A stretch of DNA of 64,000 nucleotides from Salinispora fenicalii (GTDB lineage: Bacteria; Actinomycetota; Actinomycetes; Mycobacteriales; Micromonosporaceae): positions 1 to 64,000 of the forward strand of contig NZ_AZWQ01000019.1 in NCBI RefSeq assembly GCF_000514815.1. The letters run 5' to 3'. A program made the translations under genes and the position numbers. Shown piece by piece: positions 43,813-52,698 of the stretch (position 1 is the first letter of the stretch; each line of letters begins with the position of its first letter). The notes under the pieces were generated by a model, which was not told the origin of the DNA, did no database searches, and saw only the letters and a program-made list of their open reading frames with translations.

Positions 43813-44796
43813 ATGACTCCCCCATCTTCGGTCAGTATGGATTTGACCACTCCATCGGCCGACGAAGATAAGACACGCGGGTCGATTCACTTCCAGGAGC
43901 ATCGACTGTCGAACCGTGTGACCGTCGACCGCAATCTCGTCCATCGGGCGGCGACGTCGGAGGTACTGCTCACGGATTGGCGCCAGATCGATGAACACAC
44001 CTTTCTCAGCGCCGCCCAGTGGCCACGTGGGCACAGCTTGTACGGCACCACGGATGAGCATCTTGACCCACTCTTCGTCGGTGAAACCATCCGACAGGCC
44101 GGAATCCTGATCACCCACGTGGGCTACGGGGTGCCGCGCGGACATAAAATGATCATGAAAAATCTGAAATGGACCTGCGAACCGGCGAACCTACGCTCCC
44201 CGGAGGGACCGCTGCAATGCGAGGTCATGATCAGGGCAAGCAAGGTGCTGCAGGGTCGTGGCACTGCTAACGGGATGACGCTGGACTTCCTGCTGAAGCG
44301 AAAGGGGCAGTGGCTCGCCGAGGGCACTGGGATGGTGCGGTGCCTGGTGCCGAAGGTGTACGAGCGGGTGCGTTGGCACGGTGAGCCACGAGTCATCGGT
44401 CCCGCTCCAGTCGTGCCCCCCGCCGCTCCCGGCGAGGTTGGACGTCTTCTGCACCGCGACGTGGTACTCGGCCCCGCCGACGAGTCCGGCGGGCGCGACC
44501 TGCGGGTCGTCACCAAGCATCCGGTGTTCTTCGACCACCGACTCGACCACGTGCCTGGCATGCTGTTGTTCGAGGCGATGCGGCAGGCCGCCGTCGCGAC
44601 GACCGGTGGACGCCTGAGCTCCGTCGTTGCGGCAGAGGGCGACTTCCCTCACTTCGTCGAACTGGATCGGACGTGCCGGGTGGTGGCCGAACCCCTCGGC
44701 CGCGAGTCCGACCCAGTACTGGTCCGCTTCGTCCAAGACGGCCGGGTGGTCGCGCACGGGTCGATCATGCTCTGCGCCAGCCCGACAGGAGAATGA
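43813..44796 (+). CDS. AfsA-family gamma-butyrolactone biosynthesis protein
   Basis: This protein of 327 residues (start 43813, no ribosome site; possibly leaderless) contains two hot-dog-like AfsA repeats: FLSAAQWPRGHSLYG with DPLFVGETIRQAGILITHVG in the first, and HPVFFDHRLDHVPGMLLFEA in the second. AfsA condenses a beta-ketoacyl-ACP with dihydroxyacetone phosphate, the first step to butyrolactone or butenolide signals. The TetR receptor gene at 45597 completes a signalling pair. The family is certain; the signal's structure is not. Confidence 0.92.
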   Translation: MTPPSSVSMDLTTPSADEDKTRGSIHFQEHRLSNRVTVDRNLVHRAATSEVLLTDWRQIDEHTFLSAAQWPRGHSLYGTTDEHLDPLFVGETIRQAGILITHVGYGVPRGHKMIMKNLKWTCEPANLRSPEGPLQCEVMIRASKVLQGRGTANGMTLDFLLKRKGQWLAEGTGMVRCLVPKVYERVRWHGEPRVIGPAPVVPPAAPGEVGRLLHRDVVLGPADESGGRDLRVVTKHPVFFDHRLDHVPGMLLFEAMRQAAVATTGGRLSSVVAAEGDFPHFVELDRTCRVVAEPLGRESDPVLVRFVQDGRVVAHGSIMLCASPTGE

Positions 44797-44979
44797 GATA
44801 CTTCTATAATTTGTCACGCGCTGGCGATGGCTGGGTTAGCTCCGTTCAGCGTGTGAAGAGTTGGCTCTGATGTAGCGCTTGAGGCTACGCATGTTCTCGC
44901 GTGTAGTGCGGCCCCCACTGGTGCAGCGGGTGACGTGGTCGCGGGATTGTCAATCGTGACCCAGGCGGGCTGGCGTGAC

Positions 44980-45354
44980 GGTGCAGATCGCTCGGTTCCG
45001 GCGCTGTTCGCCACAGCGGCTGAGCCGGTAGCGGTGGCGTTGCCGGACGAGTCCGTGACGGTCGCGATCGTTGCGCCGGTCCTGACCTCGATGCCCGGCA
45101 TCGGCGTCAGGACCGCCGCCCGGATCCTGCTCGAAGTCGGCGACGGCACCGCCTTCGCCACCCCTGGCCACCTCGCCTCCTACGCCGGGCTCGCCCCCGT
45201 CACCCGCCGCTCCGGCAACAGCATTCGCGGCGAGGGCAACCGCCACAACGCCGCCCTCATCTGCCTCGCCCGACGCCGCTGCGACGTCCTGTTCGCCATG
45301 CTCCGCGACAACATCCCCTACCAACCCCGCCCGCCAAGCCCCATCCCCGCTTGA
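44980..45354 (+). pseudogene. IS110-family transposase remnant
   Basis: The plus-strand frame contains VLTSMPGIGVRTAARILLEV and ASYAGLAPVTRRSGNSIRGE of the transposase_20 domain, then jumps to NRHNAALICLARRRCDVLFA, the C-terminal end. The N-terminal DEDD catalytic domain and a segment between the two pieces are missing. It lies between the AfsA gene and its likely receptor. Confidence 0.75.
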
Positions 45355-45596
45355 CCAAGCCCGCAGGAACATCCCCCGTAGAGTTCTATCAGCGACAGTT
45401 GTCAGGCCTGCCACAGTCAGCGCCACGATAGTGCCGTGGGTAGGGGGAACCGACAGATCACGGGCCCACCGGGCAACGCTGCCGGGTGTGGTACCACCGT
45501 TGCTCAGGCAGTGCTTCTGCCGTGGCGCGTTGAGACGCCGCCAGCTGGATCGGCGCTGGTTGCGACGGCTGACCCGCAGGATGAAGGTCGAATGCC

Positions 45597-46250
45597 TCAG
45601 CCGCAATGATCAAGCACTTCCTTCTGGGCTGTCCGAACGAATCTGAGATAGTAGATCTGCTTACGCGGCAGCACCAGTCCGGGCAGAATGACGTACCACA
45701 TGCCGGCGATCCGTTCACCGAGTTCGCGTCGCTCCCCGAGTACCTGGGCCACCAGTTGCACCCCGGTGAAGGCGCTGACCATGAACCGGGCAACGTCACC
45801 GAGCGGTACGTCGGTGCGGATGTCCAGCTCCGCCACGGCACGATTGAACATCTCCGTGCTGATAGTGATCCAGTCCTGATACGGATCCGGCAGGGGACGC
45901 TGGAACGTCCACCGTTCAAGCGTCAGCCGGATGCCGCCACGCACGACAGGTTGCACCTGCAACTCCTGCCCCAACCGGTAGGACAGCCGAATCAGCGACT
46001 CGAGAGCAGGTGCCTCCAGGTCCGCGTAGAAAGTGGCGTGCCCGACGAAAATGGAGTGTTGCTCCTGCAACACCGCGAAGGCCAATTCCTCCTTCGAGCT
46101 GAAGTGAAAGTACAGTGCTCCTTTTGTCACACGCGCATGAGTGAGGATATCGCTCAGACGAGTGGAGCCGTAGCCGTAGCGGTCAAACATCTCCGCGGCC
46201 GCCCGGATGATCGCACTCCTCGTCGCCTCGGCCCGCGCCTGCCTCGCCAT
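45597..46250 (-). CDS. TetR-family gamma-butyrolactone receptor (ArpA/ScbR-like)
   Basis: The start MARQARAEATRSAIIRAAAE at 46250 gives 217 residues. The N-terminal HTH has LSDILTHARVTKGALYFHFS and SKEELAFAVLQEQ, strongly like ArpA/ScbR receptors. The ligand domain ends GLVLPRKQIYYLRFVRTA. With the AfsA homologue nearby it most likely binds the butyrolactone signal and de-represses cluster genes. A possible autoregulatory element lies just upstream of its start. Confidence 0.88.
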   Translation of the reverse strand: MARQARAEATRSAIIRAAAEMFDRYGYGSTRLSDILTHARVTKGALYFHFSSKEELAFAVLQEQHSIFVGHATFYADLEAPALESLIRLSYRLGQELQVQPVVRGGIRLTLERWTFQRPLPDPYQDWITISTEMFNRAVAELDIRTDVPLGDVARFMVSAFTGVQLVAQVLGERRELGERIAGMWYVILPGLVLPRKQIYYLRFVRTAQKEVLDHCG

Positions 46251-46279
46251 CACGCCACCTAACGTCACCGATTCCAGCA

Positions 46280-46305
46280 AATAAATCATTCGGTATCTTA
46301 CGAAC
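46280..46305 (-). promoter_or_regulatory. Putative autoregulatory element (ARE)
   Basis: Leftwards: TTCGTAAGATACCGAATGAT then TTATTT, 30-55 nt upstream of the TetR start. The ATACCG half-site resembles AREs bound by butyrolactone receptors; the other half is weak, so this is tentative. Confidence 0.35.
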
Positions 46306-47162
46306 AATCAACCAAGAGTGATAGGCCACACCTCACACGGCATCCCTTGTCGGGTGTGAGCCCGCTGACGCCACAGTTCCGCACGGACATTCGCCGCCTT
46401 GCGGAGGTCGCTGCCCGCTTGGGGGAAGCGGACCGGATCAGTGAGCTCGCCGGCGGAGGGCCGATCACCCGCAGGGATATCCGCCCCGGTGGACAGCGAC
46501 CCACCTATCGAGACAGCTCAACGGCCTTCGGGTCACGGCGGAGTTCCTTCGCCTAGTCCGTTCAGACTTCGAAACGCGAGGACCAGCGAAGCTACCACAA
46601 TCCACGACCGCGGCATGGTGCCAGCCAGCGGGATGGGCCCAGAACGGAACGCGAGCACCAACATCGCCGATCAGGGACAGCCACGATCAACTGCTCCGCG
46701 GCGACCGCCCGACGACTTCCCGGCCAGCGGGGCTACCGGCAGTTGGTCACGACTCCAGCTCAGGGCTGAGATCTGTCAGCGGGAACGTGGCCTTGCCGAT
46801 ACTTCAACCCGACACTACCAACGAGAACATCTCCGCTCCGGCGGTGATCACCAGCCGGTAGATGTCGCCGAACTCCTCGGACGATTGCCGTCGTGTCGGC
46901 GCCCCCGCCCAGACCGGCAGTCTGCGGTGCGGACGCCACACCGCAAACTGCTGACCCGGTTGAAGACGGGGCACTTTGAGCCTCGGCAGTGGATGCCCCC
47001 TGTGCGACAACGACTCAAGCCAGGTGGTCACTGTGCTGGGTCGGGAACGCCGGCACGTGGTGATCGCTTGACGCGGTAGCCGCCGCGGTCCGGGGTCGCG
47101 CCGACAAACGACTGCCCGTCCCATCTAGCGATCGTCGTAGGGAACGAGCGCTCGCAGTTAGG
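46306..47162. other. Long gene-free stretch
   Basis: No intact gene is seen in over 850 bp. A minus-strand fragment near 46830 reads EFGDIYRLVITAGAEMFSLV, and a plus-strand one at 46350-46490 reads TPQFRTDIRRLAEVAARLGE; both look like scraps of lost genes that I cannot assign. Confidence 0.4.
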
Positions 47163-47798
47163 TCAGCGAGAGCCAGCGACCTCAGCGGATTCCCTGATCA
47201 CCTCGTCGAGCTGCGCCCGGGACTGTGCGCCGCGCAACGGTACTGAACCGGCCACGGTGACGACGGGTACGCCCTCATAGCCTTGGGCCCGAACCTCGGC
47301 CAGCCGCCGTCGCAACTCGGCACCGCCCGAGCCATCGAACGTCATGCCGAGTTCAGCGGCGAGGGCGTCCAGCACTTCACGATCGGCAATGTTGAGACCA
47401 TCCTGGTAGTACGCGCGGAACAGCCTCTCGGCCATCTCCTCGCCCTTTCCCAGCTCGCCCGCCTCGGCAAGGAGCAGATGCGCGTCGAATGTGTTGACGT
47501 GCAACGCCGATTCGACATCAGCGTGGATTCCCTCGGCAGCGAGCATCCCGTCGAACTGGGGATCCGGTTCCACGGCACGGGGGCCAAAGGCGCGATACAG
47601 CACCTGGCTCAGCGGTTCCCCCTGCGTGCCAGCGTCGGGATGCACCTGGAACGGGTGGAACGCTATCCGTACCGGGGTTCCGGCCGCACGATGACGGCCC
47701 AAGACGTGTTGGAGGCGAGTAAAGGTCAGGTAGGACCAGATGCAGGAAACATCCATGATCATATCGATTTTTAGCATCTTTCCTCCGCGCGAGTTCAT
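47163..47798 (-). CDS. frnE: FrnE-family DsbA-like oxidoreductase
   Basis: This 211-residue protein starts at 47798 with a very strong AAGGAGG site; 47777 (MLKIDMIMD, with its own GGAGG) is an alternative. The DsbA-like thioredoxin fold shows FrnE features: DVSCIWSYLTFTRLQHVLGR, IAFHPFQVHPDAG and EGVPVVTVAGSVPLRGAQS with the cis-proline. The usual CxxC is absent (C-I-W-S), as is common in polyketide-cluster FrnE proteins. First named in the frenolicin cluster, its role is not settled. A SoxR-type promoter precedes it. Confidence 0.9.
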   Translation of the reverse strand: MNSRGGKMLKIDMIMDVSCIWSYLTFTRLQHVLGRHRAAGTPVRIAFHPFQVHPDAGTQGEPLSQVLYRAFGPRAVEPDPQFDGMLAAEGIHADVESALHVNTFDAHLLLAEAGELGKGEEMAERLFRAYYQDGLNIADREVLDALAAELGMTFDGSGGAELRRRLAEVRAQGYEGVPVVTVAGSVPLRGAQSRAQLDEVIRESAEVAGSR

Positions 47799-47859
47799 GT
47801 CTCCTCCTTTAATGGGATGTCGTGCGTGCGTTTGAAACGGATTTTCCAGCGCAGAGTCA

Positions 47860-47890
47860 AGACTAGAAGTTGAACATTGGTTCAGGTCAA
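47860..47890 (-). promoter_or_regulatory. SoxR box and promoter of frnE
   Basis: Leftwards: -35 TTGACC (47890-47885), 19-bp spacer, -10 TAGTCT (47865-47860). The spacer contains TGAACCAATGTTCA, the same dyad as the other boxes. Confidence 0.82.
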
Positions 47891-48153
47891 GTGGTCGCTA
47901 GCGCTTGGAAGCTTTGTCACGATCAAGTGTGATGTGGGGTCCAGCCCGGCCGGCACCGACGTCCGCTGACCCAACCGGCGCACGAAGCCGAAGCACTCTT
48001 CGCTGTCGGCTCCAGGAGTCACCATCCGGACCGCCCTTCAATGCCGCATGGCAGGCGCTCGTGGACCAACGCCAGAGGGCACCCGGGCTTGGAGCAAACT
48101 GTCATAGCAGACGGTCGATGCCGCCCACGTCTCCTGACCGGTCGACGGAGTGG

Positions 48154-49395
48154 TCACCGCTCGGCGACCTCCGTCACATGCCGCTCGCCCTCTTCTTCTT
48201 TCTGTGCTGCGTCCACCTTGCTGGCCGCTGTCCCCAGAATCGAGGTGGACGAAACCGCCATGGCAACGAGCGACAGCACGGCGGCAGCCAGAAATCCGTC
48301 GGCGACCGAAGTGGCGTCGATGAGCGGACCGAAGACCAGCGGAGACGCAAACTGCCCAAGAAACGCCGCCGCCCCCAGCAGAGCGGTGACCTGGCCGCGG
48401 AGCGTGGGGGGCGCGCTCTCACCGATCAGCACGGTGAGCGCCGGGATGAGAACACCCATCGACGCGCCACACGTGGCCAGCGCCGGCAGCATCAGCCAGG
48501 CGACGCCGGTGAAGGCGATCAGCAGGAACCCGACCGCCCACCCGACGAAGGCAATCCGCAGGAGAACCGGATAGCCCAGCCGGGCGCGCAGTTTTCCGTA
48601 GAACAGGCCCGCTGCGGTGGCACTGATCGACATAGTGACCAAGAAGAGACTCACCACGAAGGGACGCTCAACGTCCAACTGCGCGAGTCGCTGCGGTAGA
48701 AACACCGCGACCACGTACATCAGGGCACTGACCAGCATCTGAAACGCGTACAGGCTGAGCACAGACGGCTGTTGGAGCAGCGGCAAGACCTTCCCCCTGG
48801 GACCAGATTGCGTCTGCCCCCGGTGCGGCAGTAGTACCAGGGAAGCCAGCCCGAGCGGGACGCCGATCAAGTAGATGCCGAACGGGGCATGCCAGGAGAG
48901 GGTGCCTACGGCACCACCGAGCAACGGCCAGGCAATGCCGCCTCCACTGATCGCGGCCGAGCGCCAGCCCATCACTCGATCCTGCATGCTTCCTCGGTAG
49001 AAGGAGAGCAGCGCGACAGTCGTGCCGCTGAAGACCGCGGCGGCACCGAGTCCGAATAGCAGTCGACTGAAGATCAAAGCGACGTACGACTCGACCACAA
49101 GACCAGCACCGCCGGCGAGACCGTACAGGAGAAGCCCGCCAGCTAGCGGTAGGCGCACTCCGAAGCGGTCGATGAGCCAGCCAACGAGCGGGCTACACAG
49201 CGCGATGGACAGTCCATGGGCAGTCAAGATCATTCCAGCCGCCGTGCCGTCCACGCCGAGCTCACCTCGAATGACCTCGAGCACCGGCGTGATGATGGCC
49301 CCAGCCATGACCGTCAACGTAGAGGCGCTCAGTAGCAGCAGCAGAGCAAGCCGCGGATGCCACCTGCCCGCTTCGTCCGTTGGGATGGGTGCCAT
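48154..49395 (-). CDS. MFS drug exporter (12-TM)
   Basis: This 413-residue transporter starts MAPIPTDEAGRWHPRLALLL at 49395, behind a GGAAAGGA site. Twelve hydrophobic spans include STLTVMAGAIITPVLEVIRG and motif A DRFGVRLPLAGGLLLYGLAG, with LTAHGLSIALCSPLVGWL between. The C-terminal tail is charged (EEEGERHVTEVAER). A SoxR-type promoter lies ~42 nt upstream. It is the intact relative of the decayed pump at 26750; both lie next to a SoxR box and a decayed soxR. Confidence 0.9.
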   Translation of the reverse strand: MAPIPTDEAGRWHPRLALLLLLSASTLTVMAGAIITPVLEVIRGELGVDGTAAGMILTAHGLSIALCSPLVGWLIDRFGVRLPLAGGLLLYGLAGGAGLVVESYVALIFSRLLFGLGAAAVFSGTTVALLSFYRGSMQDRVMGWRSAAISGGGIAWPLLGGAVGTLSWHAPFGIYLIGVPLGLASLVLLPHRGQTQSGPRGKVLPLLQQPSVLSLYAFQMLVSALMYVVAVFLPQRLAQLDVERPFVVSLFLVTMSISATAAGLFYGKLRARLGYPVLLRIAFVGWAVGFLLIAFTGVAWLMLPALATCGASMGVLIPALTVLIGESAPPTLRGQVTALLGAAAFLGQFASPLVFGPLIDATSVADGFLAAAVLSLVAMAVSSTSILGTAASKVDAAQKEEEGERHVTEVAER

Positions 49396-49436
49396 GTCGA
49401 GTCCTTTCCTAGCAGTGCCGTACCGTCCGCCATGAC

Positions 49437-49467
49437 AGGGTCCTACTTAAACAATGGTTCACGTCAA
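49437..49467 (-). promoter_or_regulatory. SoxR box and promoter of the 12-TM exporter
   Basis: Leftwards: -35 TTGACG (49467-49462), 19-bp spacer, -10 GACCCT (49442-49437). The dyad TGAACCATTGTTTA has one mismatch to the consensus. Confidence 0.75.
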
Positions 49468-49480
49468 GCCTGACTGGTCG

Positions 49481-49862
49481 ACATGGAAGATCATCTAACG
49501 GCGCCGTCCTACGTACTGATGCGCCAGTTACCTGCCCCGCAGTTACGTTTCGGATCTCACTATTCACTCTACGAACGGCAAAGCTGATATACAGCACAAG
49601 AATATCGGGCAACTAACGTTGATACACCCATGATCCTCCGCGCTCGACCACTATTCGGATCCGCGGCGAATGAGAATTCAGCTAACCGTGATCCGGGACG
49701 CGCTTGCCGTCCTTTGCCATGGGCGAACCCCAACGCGCGGCGACGGGGAAAGCGTCTGTCGCCATACTGGCGTACTGAACTTGACGCCCGCATCACGAGA
49801 TGACGACGCTGCTGAGCCTCACCGGTTGCATCGACTACGGATGCCTTTCTCTGGACCGAAAA
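49481..49862 (+). pseudogene. soxR: Decayed soxR, copy 3
   Basis: Pieces in different plus-strand frames follow the order of intact SoxR: LYERQS, then IQLTVIRDALAVLCHGRTPT (compare IPLSTIAHVLGLLPNGRTPT), then YWRTELDARI (compare CWRADLDSRM), then GCIDYGCLSLDRK (compare DCIGCGCLSLERC). In-frame stops and at least three frame changes prevent expression. It was divergent from the pump at 48154 and shared its SoxR box. Confidence 0.78.
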
Positions 49863-50069
49863 ATAGACTCGCCGATCCAGATGATGTTCTCGGCAGGCAG
49901 GTCCCCCGGCCCTCGTGGTCTAATCGTCCAGATCTGGTTGCCCAGACCGGTTCGATACATGGTCTGAGGGCCGGTGAACAAGGCCTTCAGCTCAGCACGC
50001 CACGGATGCCGACACAGGCGTCGCCGGAGTCCGACCCCACGCCGAGCCTCCGGCGACGAACTCAAGCCG

Positions 50070-51215
50070 CTATCCGGCTCGCCGTGCCGCGACCAGCTTC
50101 TCAATCTCCGCGACAACGTGCGCCGGCGACGGAAGCGTTGCCATCTGTTCGGCGAGCAGACGCGCCTGCCTACGGTACGTGGGATCCGACAACGCCTTGC
50201 GGCATGCTCGTGCAACCGCGTCGCTGTCCTGCTGACCAGGCGGCAGCACAATCGCCGCCCCATAGTCCGCGGATCGCCGCACCGTATCGAGCAGGATGTC
50301 CCACTCGGGGACAAGAACCTGCGGCACGCCCGCTCGCATCGCCGTCATGGTGCTGACGCCACCCCCAGGATGTACCAGCAGATCACAGGTGCCCATAGCG
50401 ACGTCGAGTGGGAGCCACCCAGCGCGCAGCCCGGGAATCTCGGTACGAAGCGCACCGGCGAGATCTTCCGGGGCTGCAACCATCGTCTCCACGTCCAATC
50501 CCGCGACCTGAGTCACGAGGGAACGCACAAACTCGAGACTGGACTCACGGGTGGCACGGCTACCCGCGGTGACACAGATCCGTCGCCCTTGGGGTGTGGA
50601 ATACATCCACTCCTCGAGCGGCTCCTGGCGGTTCGCCGGCGTCCACCGCATCGCCACGGTCGGCCCGGAGGGTGGCAGCCGCAGCGCTGCCGGGCCGATC
50701 TCGATCCGCAAGTCCGGGGCTGGCAGCTCACCGAGGCCGAGGGCGGCGAGTTCCGGTTGCAGTTCCTCGTCTGCGCCGGCCTCTTCCCGTCCGGGCTCCC
50801 CCGCATCCCAGCTGTGCCAGATGTACGGCACGTCCAAGGCAGTAGCCAAAAGCGGCGCACCGAACGCCAACGGCACACCGATCACCGCATCGGGACCCCA
50901 GCTACGGGCCAGCCGGTGCAGGCCCGGCAAACTGGCCGCGGCAAACCGACCGAACATACCGCCCAGAAACCGCCGTCGGCCGGCCGGGTCCTCGGGGGGC
51001 GACAACGCGGCGCCATCCCTACCCTGGAAGATCGCCTGATGCAGAGTCATCCCGGTCACCGATGACGCCGGTACGCCCACCGCCGCAGCGGTGGCGGCTA
51101 TGCTCTCGTTCGAAGCCACCAACACCTCGTGCCCGGCAGCCCGGAGGGCATGTGCCAGCGAGGCGGTGCAGAAAACGGTGGACGGGCTGAGCCCCGCCAC
51201 GAACAGCACCCTCAA
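50070..51215 (-). CDS. Glycosyltransferase, GT1 family (second)
   Basis: TTG 51215 is the likely start (LRVLFVAGLSPSTVFCTASL; AGGAGG 7 nt upstream; overlaps the methyltransferase stop), giving 381 residues. The C-terminal nucleotide-sugar site is LLVHPGGGVSTMTAMRAGVP QVLVPEWD with D-rich contacts. Antibiotic deoxysugar transferases of this size include the angucycline ones. Together with the enzyme at 14641 it allows at least two sugar attachments. It is the last gene of a four-gene overlapping operon. Confidence 0.88.
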   Translation of the reverse strand: MRVLFVAGLSPSTVFCTASLAHALRAAGHEVLVASNESIAATAAAVGVPASSVTGMTLHQAIFQGRDGAALSPPEDPAGRRRFLGGMFGRFAAASLPGLHRLARSWGPDAVIGVPLAFGAPLLATALDVPYIWHSWDAGEPGREEAGADEELQPELAALGLGELPAPDLRIEIGPAALRLPPSGPTVAMRWTPANRQEPLEEWMYSTPQGRRICVTAGSRATRESSLEFVRSLVTQVAGLDVETMVAAPEDLAGALRTEIPGLRAGWLPLDVAMGTCDLLVHPGGGVSTMTAMRAGVPQVLVPEWDILLDTVRRSADYGAAIVLPPGQQDSDAVARACRKALSDPTYRRQARLLAEQMATLPSPAHVVAEIEKLVAARRAG

Positions 51216-52039
51216 GACGACACCTCCTGGTGCTCGGCCCTGCGGCGGCCCCATGCCGATGTGGCCAGCACGGTAATGTCCCATGCCCCTTCCGTGCCCA
51301 ATTCGAGGACGAACGCGTCCAGTTCCTCGCGCATCACCAGGCCCCGCTCGACGAGGATCGAACCCTCCTGACGCAGCCGAAGGCCGATCAGCTCGTCGTC
51401 CAAGCTCGACTGGCCCGGACCGGCCGGTGATACTCGGGCCTTCACCGACTCCAGACCCGCGCCCGTCAGCGCCCTCGGTAGTCGTCTGGCCCAGCGCAGG
51501 TCAGCACCGGAGTCAGCCATCTGCCGCCGGTACCCGCCGAGCAACGCGCGGCCCACCGGCGTCGGTGCGTCCTCGGGGGGCAGGTGGTAGAAGTCCTCCA
51601 CCACCAACCAGCCCCCGGGTACCAGCCATGAGACCATCCGGTGCAGCACCGACTCCGGATCGGGCAGGTGAGCCAGCACCCCGCGGGCGTGCACCAGGTC
51701 GAAGGAGCCGGGAGCGAACAGTGCCGTCGTCACATCTTCGTGACGGATCTCGAGATTGCGGTGAGCGGTCGGATCCAGATAGCGGACGTCGATATCCAGG
51801 GCGACGACGCCACCATGTGGCACCTGTTCGCAGAGCCAATGCGCGACGGACCCCGCACCGGCGCCTACTTCGAGGCACCTCGCTGACGGGCTCAGCGGTA
51901 GGTCGGCCAACACCGCGCGGGTCTGGGGGTCGTGCCGTGCCTCGAAGAGACGTACCTGGTCAAGCGCCGAGACCGCTCCCGGCGCGAGTGCCCCGGTGCT
52001 GTGTCGCTGTTCCCGCTCAGCACGCGGCTGGCTGCTCAT
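51212..52039 (-). CDS. SAM-dependent methyltransferase
   Basis: This 275-residue class I methyltransferase starts MSSQPRAEREQRHSTGALAP at 52039 in a four-base overlap with the ABM gene. Motif I is CLEVGAGAGSVAHWLCEQV, motif II VVALDIDVRYLDP, and the post-motif region DLVHARGVLAHLPDPESVLH RMVSWLVPGGWLVVEDF is clear. It could methylate the polyketide or the sugar; it does not look like the SpnS-type N,N-dimethyltransferase. Substrate unknown. Confidence 0.9.
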   Translation of the reverse strand: MSSQPRAEREQRHSTGALAPGAVSALDQVRLFEARHDPQTRAVLADLPLSPSARCLEVGAGAGSVAHWLCEQVPHGGVVALDIDVRYLDPTAHRNLEIRHEDVTTALFAPGSFDLVHARGVLAHLPDPESVLHRMVSWLVPGGWLVVEDFYHLPPEDAPTPVGRALLGGYRRQMADSGADLRWARRLPRALTGAGLESVKARVSPAGPGQSSLDDELIGLRLRQEGSILVERGLVMREELDAFVLELGTEGAWDITVLATSAWGRRRAEHQEVSS

Positions 52040-52698
52040 ACCCACCCCCGGACGGAACGCGACGTTGGCTGGACCGACCTGTCGGCGAGCATGCGACACA
52101 TCGTCAGGCTCGCCGGTGCCACCTCCAGCCGCGTCACCTCCTCCTGGCCGAGGCGAACCCGGGGGTCAGACATATAGGAGTGGTACGCGGCCTCGTCAAG
52201 CCACTGCACATAGTTGAGCAAGCTTCGGCCGTCATCAGCGAGGAAGGGAGCCGCTCCGACGAATCCGGGATGCTCCCGCTTCCACCCACCGGTGCGGGCC
52301 AGTACACCGGCTGCCGCACGGACTCCGGCGGAATCGGCGACCTGGCGGCGTACCACACAGGTGAGGCCGGGCAACCGGTTCGCGGCCGGGCCCTCGATTC
52401 CCGGTGCTGCCACGCCCTGAAGCACGGTCACCCGGTCGGGTACCGGTCCCGACGGTGGCTCGACGGGTGCGGGAAGGCCAGCCGCCTGGCGCTGTTCACG
52501 CCCCTCCCACAGCTCATGCACCACGACCGTCGCACGGTCGAGGCTGAGGTGCACCCGCGTACGCACCAGCCCAGGGGCCGAGGGTTCCCCCTCGATCAGC
52601 CGGGATGCCAGCTCCGCCGCGACAACTACGGCGTGGTCGGGCTCGTACTGGTAGAGCGAGAAGAGACCGAACATCTCCGAGCGTTCAGCGGAATGCAT
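52036..52698 (-). CDS. Antibiotic-biosynthesis monooxygenase-like protein, two ABM halves
   Basis: The start MHSAERSEMFGLFSLYQYEP at 52698 follows GGTGGAG; 220 residues. The C-terminal half shows the ABM pattern GFVGAAPFLADDGRSLLNYV QWLDEAAYHSYMSDPRV, and the N-terminal half resembles the same fold more weakly. Cofactor-free ABM enzymes such as ActVA-Orf6 and SnoaB oxidise aromatic polyketides to quinones. The start overlaps the NmrA-like gene by 14 nt. Confidence 0.8.
   Translation of the reverse strand: MHSAERSEMFGLFSLYQYEPDHAVVVAAELASRLIEGEPSAPGLVRTRVHLSLDRATVVVHELWEGREQRQAAGLPAPVEPPSGPVPDRVTVLQGVAAPGIEGPAANRLPGLTCVVRRQVADSAGVRAAAGVLARTGGWKREHPGFVGAAPFLADDGRSLLNYVQWLDEAAYHSYMSDPRVRLGQEEVTRLEVAPASLTMCRMLADRSVQPTSRSVRGWV

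Noticed and set aside
47891..48153. A possible fourth soxR relic to the right of the frnE box
   Set aside because: Only a short stretch (AWQALVDQRQ) vaguely resembles SoxR; there is no ordered series of blocks as in the two accepted relics.
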